Positions 1 to 6,345 of a stretch of 17,266 bases of DNA are shown here, one piece after another (positions within the stretch are counted from its first letter, which is position 1; each line of letters begins with the position of its first letter). Both the position numbers and the translations under genes were made by a program. The notes beneath the pieces were generated by a model, which saw only the letters and a list, made by a program, of their open reading frames with translations, was not told where the DNA came from and made no database searches. The stretch comes from Gammaproteobacteria bacterium (GTDB lineage Bacteria; Pseudomonadota; Gammaproteobacteria; Pseudomonadales; UBA7434), in NCBI GenBank assembly GCA_024280785.1, contig JAJRPK010000188.1:1-17266 (forward strand), in the 5' to 3' direction.

Positions 1-633
1 ATTTGTTCAGGGTCGTACACCAAAGGCTTAAAAATGCGACATGTGCGATTAAAGAAGGACGTAAAAATTGCCGATGCGGTTACCTTTAAGGCGGGTGAGC
101 GTGAAACGGTAGATGTGGCGATGTCGGGAGATATTATTGGTCTACACAATCACGGTAGTATTCAAATCGGCGATACCTTTACGGAAGGAGAAATACTTAA
201 ATTTACGGGTATTCCTCATTTTGCGCCAGAACTTTTTAAAAGAGTAAGATTAAAAGATCCGCTGAAAACTAAAGCACTACAAAAAGGGTTGCAGCAGTTG
301 GCCGAAGAGGGGTCTACTCAGGTCTTTATGCCAATGAACAATAACGATTTAATTGTCGGTGCGGTGGGAGTTCTGCAGTTTGAAGTAGTTAGCTACCGTT
401 TAAAAGATGAGTATAAAGTTGAGTGCATCTATGAACCCGTTAACGTTTTTACGGCGCATTGGGTGTCTTGTGAAGACGACAAAATGTTTGAGGAATTCAA
501 GAGAAAACAAGCTGATAATTTAGCGATAGATGGCGGTGGTTATTTAAGTTATTTGGCGCCTACCCGCGTGAATTTGGCATTAACACAAGAGCGTTGGCCT
601 GACGTTGAGTTTAGATCTACACGGGAGCACTAA
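1..633 (+). CDS. prfC: Peptide chain release factor 3, C-terminal part (5' end outside window)
   Basis: The reading frame is open from base 1, so this is the last 210 codons of a gene that begins upstream. The first visible residues, ICSGSYTKGLKMRHVRLKKD, followed by AVTFKAGERETVDVAMSGDI and then GTPIPHFAP-like and FMPMNNNDLIVGAVGVLQFE segments, match the domain II/III region of RF3. RF3 is the translational GTPase that recycles RF1 and RF2 from the ribosome after termination. The GTPase domain with its Walker motifs lies outside the window. The C-terminal half has the expected length and no frameshift. The gene ends 33 bp from the convergent cyclase gene, and no obvious terminator hairpin lies between them. 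The family assignment is firm. Confidence 0.95.
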   Translation: MCSGSYTKGLKMRHVRLKKDVKIADAVTFKAGERETVDVAMSGDIIGLHNHGSIQIGDTFTEGEILKFTGIPHFAPELFKRVRLKDPLKTKALQKGLQQLAEEGSTQVFMPMNNNDLIVGAVGVLQFEVVSYRLKDEYKVECIYEPVNVFTAHWVSCEDDKMFEEFKRKQADNLAIDGGGYLSYLAPTRVNLALTQERWPDVEFRSTREH

Positions 634-666
634 TGTCGGTGGTGGTTCACTTTAACTGCGGGGTGG

Positions 667-2406
667 TTATTGACGTTGACCCTGAATATTTTTCATTAGA
701 TCATCGATTAAGGCTGCGTTGCCACTGCTACGGCTTTGCGAAATATGAGTGACGTTGTAAATTGATACGGGATCTTTTTTACCCCTTATTTTTATGTTTT
801 TTTCGCCATCGACTTGCATCTTGTAATGAGGCTTCAGCGAGGTGTAACAGTCTTGCTGAATAATGACCTGATTCTTTTCTGCTTCGTTACATAGTCTGGA
901 CGCTAAATTTACTGCATCCCCAATGACCGTATATTCCATGCGATCTTGCGAGCCCAGTAAGCCCGCCATCATTTTTCCGCTGTTTATGCCGATGCGTAGA
1001 TGCACCGCAAATTTTCCTTTACTGATTCGATCTTGATTTACTCTGTCGGTCAGCTGTTGCATCAGTAACGCGCAAGCTACGGCATGGTATTGGTGCTGTG
1101 GGTCATGCTTGGCGGCACCAAATATAATCATCACGCAGTCGCCAAGAAATTTATCTACGGTGCCAAAATATAACTTGGCGCAGGAAGCGTAGTACCCAAA
1201 ATATTCATTGAGAAGTTCGCTAACCTCTTGTGGTGAAAGTGATTCTGACATATTCGTAAAGCCGACGATGTCGGCAAACAGTGCGGTAGCTTCAACGTTT
1301 TCACCCGATAGTTTGACGGTGTCCAGTTCATTGATGATTTTATCCGCAATGTCGGGCGCGAGAAATTTTGCTAAAACAGTTTCTACTTGAGATTTTTTGG
1401 CTAAACCTTGACTCATACGATTAATAGACTTTATTAGCTGACCTAACTCATCGTTGCGTCGTTCAGGAATAAAATCAAATTTACCACTGTTGAAACCAGC
1501 TGTTGCATCGGCGATTGTTTTAATGGGAGCGGCTACGCGGCGGCTCATAAAGAATATAATCACACTCAATAAAATAAACAAAATGAGGGTGCTGCTAATC
1601 AGCGCGTAGGCCATTTTGTCGACGCCGTCAGTTAGTGATGACGATGGATTAAACACGACAATGGCATAGCCACCTGTCACCATACGAAAACGGATTGGCG
1701 TGGAGTAAATAATGCCACTGTTGAATAGAGCTTGAGTTTCGCCGCTAAGAAATTCTGCTGGTATCAGAGACTTCTTTTTAACGAAATCAATATTTTTCGC
1801 TGAAGGTAATAGACCCGATAAAGCAATGGGTTCTCCTTGGTGGCTGTAAATACCGACTCCAGCTAAAGCATCATCAAGCGAGACCTGGTTAACTAGTACG
1901 CCTAATTCCATATTGGCATCAGCGAAGAGGGGTTCTATTGCACTGGCCGCTAATTGCCCGGTAATGAGTTGAGCAAATTTATCCATTTGTTCATTCTGAA
2001 ACGCTCTATGGGTCTCAAGCATGATGTAGCTCAGGGCGCTCATGCCTAATAGAAGAGGTAGAACAAATAGAGCGGTTATTTTTAGGGCAATTGGTATTTG
2101 GTATTTGGTATTTGATGCTGAATCTAAGCTTTTGTGATCTTTTGTATTAGTATTTATGGTGTCAGCAGAGTGAACAGCTGTGCGATCAGCAGAGTGATGA
2201 TCCGTTCGACGGGTGTTGAGAATGCCATTGTTTTCATTCTTCAATGGGCATTGATTGACCGTAGTTGCCTTAGCGCCAGAGGTTTCGGGTTCCCAATGTT
2301 TTTGCAAGATCGGTTTGTCAGTGTACAAAGAAAATTCCACCTGGCCAAGGTAAGTGGTTGAATAACACCCACTAACATCAGAAGCTAAAAGTGTGACCCA
2401 CTGCAC
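667..2406 (-). CDS. Membrane-bound class III adenylate cyclase with HAMP domain
   Basis: The protein has up to 579 residues and is predicted to make cAMP from ATP at the inner membrane. In order it shows a polar, probably disordered N-terminus (1–103), a membrane helix (about 105–130), a periplasmic region of about 135 residues, a second helix (about 265–288), a HAMP linker (about 289–340) and a class III catalytic domain (about 370–550). Catalytic residues are visible: metal-binding D379 (FADIVGF) and D423 (KFLGD), purine-specifying K419 and T493, and transition-state N500 and R504. The Lys/Thr pair favours adenylate over guanylate cyclase. The periplasmic part was not recognised as a named sensor domain. 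The start is uncertain. No in-frame ATG precedes the first membrane helix. The GTG used here has AAGGGAAG about 10 nt upstream but sits inside a perfect hairpin. A GTG at 2340 and a TTG at 2307 are alternatives without good ribosome sites. Confidence 0.9.
   Translation of the reverse strand: MQWVTLLASDVSGCYSTTYLGQVEFSLYTDKPILQKHWEPETSGAKATTVNQCPLKNENNGILNTRRTDHHSADRTAVHSADTINTNTKDHKSLDSASNTKYQIPIALKITALFVLPLLLGMSALSYIMLETHRAFQNEQMDKFAQLITGQLAASAIEPLFADANMELGVLVNQVSLDDALAGVGIYSHQGEPIALSGLLPSAKNIDFVKKKSLIPAEFLSGETQALFNSGIIYSTPIRFRMVTGGYAIVVFNPSSSLTDGVDKMAYALISSTLILFILLSVIIFFMSRRVAAPIKTIADATAGFNSGKFDFIPERRNDELGQLIKSINRMSQGLAKKSQVETVLAKFLAPDIADKIINELDTVKLSGENVEATALFADIVGFTNMSESLSPQEVSELLNEYFGYYASCAKLYFGTVDKFLGDCVMIIFGAAKHDPQHQYHAVACALLMQQLTDRVNQDRISKGKFAVHLRIGINSGKMMAGLLGSQDRMEYTVIGDAVNLASRLCNEAEKNQVIIQQDCYTSLKPHYKMQVDGEKNIKIRGKKDPVSIYNVTHISQSRSSGNAALIDDLMKNIQGQRQ
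2091..2114. repeat. Heptanucleotide tandem repeat inside the cyclase gene
   Basis: Three perfect copies of TTGGTAT (2091–2111) are followed by a partial copy (TTG). They lie in the polar linker just before the first membrane helix of the cyclase. Because 7 is not a multiple of 3, gain or loss of one unit would shift the reading frame. The copy number is low, so this may be chance. Confidence 0.6.
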
Positions 2407-2418
2407 ACTTTTAGCTTC
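2381..2418. promoter_or_regulatory. Perfect 15-bp inverted repeat over the cyclase start codon
   Basis: The left arm GAAGCTAAAAGTGTG (2381–2395) and right arm CACACTTTTAGCTTC (2404–2418) are perfectly complementary around an 8-nt loop. On the minus strand the second arm contains the proposed GTG start (2406–2404) and part of the GGGAAG ribosome site. In mRNA it would hide the start codon. It could be a translational switch or a terminator-like element, or it could mean that the true start lies downstream. No T-tract follows on either strand, which argues against an ordinary intrinsic terminator. Confidence 0.6.
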
Positions 2419-2539
2419 CCTTCATTAACCATAGTTGAATTATCATGAGATGAGTAATTGCCATGAAATTAAAGACGTTGTGTCTTTACTGAGAGTGCGG
2501 GGCGATGACTGTACTAATCATTGGAAGGGTGAAATCCAA

Positions 2540-2582
2540 CTACTGCAAGTTAGTTCGGACTTATCGAATGCAGTAGACTAAC
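2540..2582 (+). promoter_or_regulatory. Interlocked inverted repeats upstream of the lipoprotein gene
   Basis: CTACTGCA (2540–2547) pairs perfectly with TGCAGTAG (2569–2576), and GTTAGT (2549–2554) pairs perfectly with ACTAAC (2577–2582). The pairs cross, so in RNA they would form a pseudoknot or two competing structures. A third option, AACTA (2538–2542) with TAGTT (2551–2555), competes with both. The site ends about 47 bp before the lipoprotein start. Whether it is transcribed is unknown, and I could not identify a clear promoter in the 2419–2629 gap. Confidence 0.4.
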
Positions 2583-2629
2583 AAACTTTGGGCTTTAGAT
2601 TAACCAAAACAAAAACTTAGGGTAACAAT

Positions 2630-3016
2630 ATGAAACTTTTATTACAGACAGTTAGCGCAATTTTTCTCGCGATCGTTATGGTCGCTTGTAGCGATGGAGA
2701 AAATGGTGACGATTCAGCTGCAGCAAAGGCCTCTGGCGCTATGGATAGTGCGTTAGATAGCATGAGTGGCGCTTTGGGTGGAGCTAAGGACGCGGCCAAT
2801 AGTGCGGTGAATGCGGCTAAGGACGTCGCGGAAGATGCCGGGGAGGCTGTTAGCAATGTTGTCGATAGTGCGGGCGAAATGGTCAGTAATGCAGCCGATT
2901 CGGCAGAAAATGCGGCGTCTAATTTGGTCGACAGTGTCGATGGTAGTGAAGTCGAAAATCAGCTAGACGATGCGAAGTCACAAGCTAACGATTTAATGGA
3001 ATCGCTAAATAAGTAA
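2630..3016 (+). CDS. Small Ala/Ser/Asp-rich lipoprotein with amphipathic 11-residue repeats
   Basis: This is a 128-residue predicted lipoprotein. Residues 1–19 form a hydrophobic signal peptide ending in the lipobox MVAC with lipidated C20. The following Ser, rather than Asp, suggests sorting to the outer membrane. The mature part is made almost entirely of Ala, Ser, Asp, Asn, Glu and Val with no aromatic residues. It contains an 11-residue period, clearest in residues 74–106 (VSNVVDSAGEM, VSNAADSAENA, ASNLVDSVDGS), like the amphipathic helices of LEA-type or apolipoprotein-like sequences. This predicts a long acidic helix lying on a membrane or forming a coil. AGGG about 9 nt before the ATG is a fair ribosome site. 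The gene stands alone between divergent cya and convergent selO. I do not recognise a family, and function is unknown. Envelope stress protection is only a guess. Confidence 0.75.
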   Translation: MKLLLQTVSAIFLAIVMVACSDGENGDDSAAAKASGAMDSALDSMSGALGGAKDAANSAVNAAKDVAEDAGEAVSNVVDSAGEMVSNAADSAENAASNLVDSVDGSEVENQLDDAKSQANDLMESLNK

Positions 3017-3022
3017 GTGATT

Positions 3023-3065
3023 TGGCACTCGTGCCAGCAAATAATTTTGTCTGGCTCGAGTGCCA
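3023..3065. terminator. Long imperfect hairpin between convergent genes
   Basis: Two 15-nt arms (3023–3037 and 3051–3065) pair with a single T·T mismatch around a 13-nt loop. The left arm also contains its own small palindrome, GGCAC-TC-GTGCC. It begins 6 bp after the lipoprotein stop and lies downstream of selO on the other strand, so it could end transcription from both sides. There is no T-tract on either side, so it is not a canonical rho-independent terminator. Confidence 0.5.
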
Positions 3066-3108
3066 TTGTCGTTATATCGTTGTTGCATTGTCGCTATATT
3101 GTCGCCAT
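3065..3108. repeat. 11-bp tandem repeat beside the selO 3' end
   Basis: Four consecutive 11-bp units are visible: ATTGTCGTTAT, ATCGTTGTTGC, ATTGTCGCTAT and ATTGTCGCCAT. Three share the core ATTGTCG and one is diverged. The array ends 8 bp from the selO stop codon. No function is evident. Confidence 0.6.
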
Positions 3109-3115
3109 GTTATTA

Positions 3116-4573
3116 TTATGATGAGCAGCTAACTGAAATACGCTTACCCCAGCTCGGGGGCGATTTTGCGTAGCTTTCAAATTCTGGCTGTTCATCATGA
3201 GGTCTGCTCAACAGCTTAACCAGTTTCTCTAGTCCACTAAAGTCACCATTCTCAGCCTGCTCTATGGCTTGTTGGGCTAAATAATTCCTCAAAATATATT
3301 TTGGATTAATTTGATTCATTAACTGATGTCGATCAGTTACGCTTCGGTGCTCACTCTTTAGTCGTTGTTGATATTTGCATAACCATGCATCGAATTGTTT
3401 GCGGTCTATAAAATGGTTGCGAAGTGGATGAGATTTATCTTCGACCTGAACAGTGCCCAGCGCTCGAAAAGTATTGCTAAAGTCAGCTGATGAGGCTTGC
3501 ATTAACTGAAGTAGCTCGTTGCATAATGATTGGTCGTTGTCTTGCTTTTCTTCAAGTCCGAGTTTTGCACGCATAAAACCAGAATAATAGTTAAGCAATT
3601 CATATTGATAACTTTCCAGCGCGGTTTTTATTTCTCGTTCGTTTATTAGAGACGACAGCGAACGAGCCAGTGCATTTAAATTCCATAAGGCGACACTAGG
3701 TTGTGCGTTAAATGCATATCGGCCTGAGGGGTCGGAGTGGTTGCAAATAAATCCTTCTTCGTAATCATCTAAAAAACCGTAGGGACCAAAGTCAAAGGTA
3801 TCCCCTAGAATTGACATGTTATCGGTGTTCATGACGCCGTGGGCAAAACCGATGGATTGCCAGTGTGCGATCATTGTAGCCGTTCGCTTTACGACGTGAG
3901 TAAGAAAGCTGGCATAGCAATTACTGTCGCATGTTTCTACGATGTCTGGGAAGTATTGATCAATACAGTAATCGGCCAGTTGTTTAACTTGCTCTATTTG
4001 CTTGTTATAGTGAAAAAACTCAAAGCTGCCAAAGCGTATATGGCTGCGTGCGACACGTAACAGCATGGCAGCGTGCTCTTTTGTTTCGCGCCAGACAGTC
4101 TCGTCTCCAGTAGTGATGCATAGAGCTCGAGTGGTGGGAACGCCAAGCGCATGTAACGCTTCGCTGCCTAGATATTCCCGTATGCAGGAGCGTAGTACTG
4201 CTCGGCCGTCGCCCATGCGAGAATAAGCAGTCGGGCCAGCGCCTTTTAGGTGTATATCCCATTTTCCCGTTGGGGTTTCAATTTCCCCCAACAATAAGCC
4301 TCGACCATCACCTAACTGATTCACATAGTGGCCAAACTGGTGCCCTGAATAGACCATAGCCACAGGTTCACTACCTTCAATAACACCATTGCCACTGAAG
4401 GGCTTGAGATACTGATTATCTTCAGCAGTATGTAACTCTAGATTAAGCTGGCTAGCCAAGGTGGTATTTCGAATTACCCATTGCGGGTTTTCGATTGCAG
4501 TAGCTGACGTCGCGGTGGAAAAAGCAGGCCCTAATAGCGCAAAGGTATTATTGAAAGCAAGATTTTTGTTCAT
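3116..4573 (-). CDS. selO: SelO (YdiU) pseudokinase-fold protein AMPylase
   Basis: This 485-residue protein is close to the usual SelO length (about 480–490). SelO has a kinase fold with flipped ATP binding and transfers AMP to Ser, Thr or Tyr of target proteins, with a proposed role in redox stress. Visible signatures are GHQFGHYVNQLGDGRG (77–92), HLKGAGPTAYSRMGDGRAVL (108–127, with ATP-binding K110), the catalytic region FAHGVMNTDNMS with D251, and the metal-site DFGPYGF with D261. The C-terminus GKRISVSCSS carries Cys (C483) at the place where some homologues have selenocysteine. The upstream region has only a weak ribosome site, but the N-terminus aligns well from this ATG. The gene appears monocistronic, with gaps of over 200 bp upstream and 100 bp downstream. 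The family assignment is very secure; the targets are unknown. Confidence 0.96.
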   Translation of the reverse strand: MNKNLAFNNTFALLGPAFSTATSATAIENPQWVIRNTTLASQLNLELHTAEDNQYLKPFSGNGVIEGSEPVAMVYSGHQFGHYVNQLGDGRGLLLGEIETPTGKWDIHLKGAGPTAYSRMGDGRAVLRSCIREYLGSEALHALGVPTTRALCITTGDETVWRETKEHAAMLLRVARSHIRFGSFEFFHYNKQIEQVKQLADYCIDQYFPDIVETCDSNCYASFLTHVVKRTATMIAHWQSIGFAHGVMNTDNMSILGDTFDFGPYGFLDDYEEGFICNHSDPSGRYAFNAQPSVALWNLNALARSLSSLINEREIKTALESYQYELLNYYSGFMRAKLGLEEKQDNDQSLCNELLQLMQASSADFSNTFRALGTVQVEDKSHPLRNHFIDRKQFDAWLCKYQQRLKSEHRSVTDRHQLMNQINPKYILRNYLAQQAIEQAENGDFSGLEKLVKLLSRPHDEQPEFESYAKSPPSWGKRISVSCSS

Positions 4574-4713
4574 TGTAATGGCCGTAGTATATTGATTTTA
4601 ACCATGCGCAACGACTGACCGGGTTTTGGGGTTTATTTCGTTGCAGTTAGATTAGTTGACTGAACGCAATCAGCAGAAGAGGATTATAGCGCTAATTTGT
4701 ATACGCTATAAAA

Positions 4714-4743
4714 ATTGGGGTAAATTGGAGTAGATTGGGGTAA
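4714..4743. repeat. Three tandem 10-bp repeats in the selO upstream region
   Basis: ATTGGGGTAA, ATTGGAGTAG and ATTGGGGTAA lie head to tail in the 221-bp gap between selO and the TonB-like gene, about 140–170 bp upstream of selO. The spacing of about one helical turn is what cooperative protein-binding sites would show. No regulator is known, and chance duplication is possible. Confidence 0.45.
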
Positions 4744-4794
4744 AGAGAAGAGCGCGGTTTTTATTGCCGTGTTTTCGTTTTAGTATTGAGCAGG

Positions 4795-5394
4795 CTAGCC
4801 TGCTAGACGAAATTTAATGGGCATAATGACTTCAAACGTTTCACCCTTGAGTTGCGATGGTGCTACAGGAAAGGGCTTTGCATTGTATACCGCCTTAGTG
4901 GCGGCCTTGTTCAAAGAGTTGTACTCGGCGCGTTTATGATAGTCAACAGTTTTGATCTTGCCGTCGCGGGTAATAGTGATTTTTAGTATCACATCGCCTG
5001 TTTGATTTCTGTCGATTGCAGATTCGGGATAAATGACGTGCTGGTATGTTTTCTTAAGCAAATTAGATCGGTAGATACGAAATAACCCTCGTTGTTCTGC
5101 TTTAGCGACGGCAGCGGCAGAATCATTACTCTTAAGGCTACTAATGCTATTCTGTTGGGCTATAGCCAATGGCAATACAGCTCCCTTGGTTTCGATGGTC
5201 GCTTCTATGGTAATGTCGTCAGCACTACTTATTTTGACAACCGATAGCGGAGTGGACGAGCTTGCATAAGCGGCGGGCAACGTAGTACCGTTGAGAACTG
5301 TGTCAACTTTTGTGGCCAGTGCATACTGGCTTAGTGACGCTACAAAACCTAATAACAGCGTGCAGCTCCACTTGTTTCGTCTTACTTTCGTCAT
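4795..5394 (-). CDS. Secreted protein with TonB-type C-terminal domain
   Basis: This is a 199-residue protein from the ATG at 5394. That start is preferred over an in-frame one 42 bp upstream because AAGGA lies 5 nt before it and it opens directly into a signal peptide (residues 1–27: MTKVRRN charged part, hydrophobic core, cut after YALA). The C-terminal 80 residues match the TonB C-terminal fold: YPESA (122–126), GDVILKITITRDGKI, KAATKAVYNAKPFPVAP and a final beta strand FEVIMPIKF. Typical TonB has an uncleaved anchor, a Pro-rich spacer and ExbB/ExbD neighbours. None of these is present, and the middle is Ala/Ser-rich rather than Pro-rich. It may be a periplasmic or envelope protein that borrows the TonB fold rather than a receptor energiser. 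The exact function is unknown. Confidence 0.75.
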   Translation of the reverse strand: MTKVRRNKWSCTLLLGFVASLSQYALATKVDTVLNGTTLPAAYASSSTPLSVVKISSADDITIEATIETKGAVLPLAIAQQNSISSLKSNDSAAAVAKAEQRGLFRIYRSNLLKKTYQHVIYPESAIDRNQTGDVILKITITRDGKIKTVDYHKRAEYNSLNKAATKAVYNAKPFPVAPSQLKGETFEVIMPIKFRLAG

Positions 5395-5506
5395 CAAAAT
5401 CCTTAATAAGCCCTTATTAAACAGTGGCTTACCCATCCTTCTAGGTCGGCTGCACCAAGGTATTAAAAGCCATTACTTTCCATAACCTAGTCCAGCTCGT
5501 TGTTTG

Positions 5507-5535
5507 AGTATAGATAAAAATAGAACCTTTGCCTA
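5507..5535 (-). promoter_or_regulatory. Possible sigma70 promoter of the TonB-domain gene
   Basis: On the minus strand TAGGCA (5535–5530) and TATACT (5512–5507) are separated by 17 nt, with 4/6 and 5/6 matches to consensus. The site lies about 110 bp upstream of the ATG at 5394. A TTGACT just upstream (5541–5536) has a poor spacing of 23 nt. The rest of the 5395–5678 gap shows nothing recognisable. Confidence 0.35.
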
Positions 5536-5678
5536 AGTCAATGAGTTGCAATTATTTGGATCTGTATCGATGGAGAAGTCAACGCGCGATTGTGAGGGCT
5601 GACGATCTTACATTACGTCTAACTGTATTGACCTCAATGACCTTAGTTGCAGTTTGTCGGTGATTTGGCTGTTATTGA

Positions 5679-6263
5679 TCACAGTCTTCCACTGCGCCAA
5701 TACTGTTCCCAGTTAACGAGTACTTTTTCGGAGTAAGTAGTTTTGCCCACACTGCCGTTATATCGGGCGAGAGCTTTATCTACGTTTCCCTTTTCTTTTT
5801 GTAGATAAAACTCCAATATTTTGCAGCCATAGCGAATATTAGTGCTGATATTGGTTAGGTTGTCGTCTGGACGGCCAATTTCGAGTTTCCAAAAAGGCAT
5901 GACCTGCATTAGACCCTGCGCGCCGGCGGATGAAATGGCAAAGGGTTTAAAGCTACTTTCAATCGCTATAACCGCTAGAACTAAATCGGGCGGCAATCCA
6001 CTCTGGCTTGCTTCTCGATAAACGATTTGGAGTATTTCATGTGTTTCATCGTTACGGACTTTATAGCGTTGCATTCGCGATTTCATTCCGAGTAGCCAAA
6101 CTTCGGCATCAAATTTGTCTTGTAGACTGGATTGTTGACCTATATTTTGTTTTAGAAAATCCTTGAGCTCGGCATCACTAATCTGTTGGCTACGGTCGTT
6201 AGCGGCGGCAGGTAAAATACCGTACGAAATGAACATAATAAAAAAAATCAGGATTATTCGCAT
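5679..6263 (-). CDS. Small secreted lytic transglycosylase (SLT domain)
   Basis: This 194-residue protein is taken from the ATG at 6263; a GTG 15 bp upstream is less likely. Residues 1–21 form a signal peptide (MRIILIFFIMF core, ending PAAA). The SLT domain covers about residues 75–180. It contains the catalytic glutamate E102 in AIESSF, then the diagnostic GAQGLMQVMPFW and later ALARYNGS, all typical of family 1 lytic transglycosylases. Such enzymes cut the glycan strands of peptidoglycan in the periplasm, forming 1,6-anhydromuramic ends. There is no lipobox, so it is predicted to be soluble. It follows proS by 82 bp on the same strand and is probably cotranscribed with it. No strong ribosome site is visible. 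The protein is short, with no extra binding domain such as LysM. Confidence 0.88.
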   Translation of the reverse strand: MRIILIFFIMFISYGILPAAANDRSQQISDAELKDFLKQNIGQQSSLQDKFDAEVWLLGMKSRMQRYKVRNDETHEILQIVYREASQSGLPPDLVLAVIAIESSFKPFAISSAGAQGLMQVMPFWKLEIGRPDDNLTNISTNIRYGCKILEFYLQKEKGNVDKALARYNGSVGKTTYSEKVLVNWEQYWRSGRL

Positions 6264-6345
6264 GGCGTCACAAAGCACAATTAATGGTTAACAGTCATGG
6301 CAGCAGATGCCAGACTTGGTTTCTGTCGTCGATGTAAATAACTCG

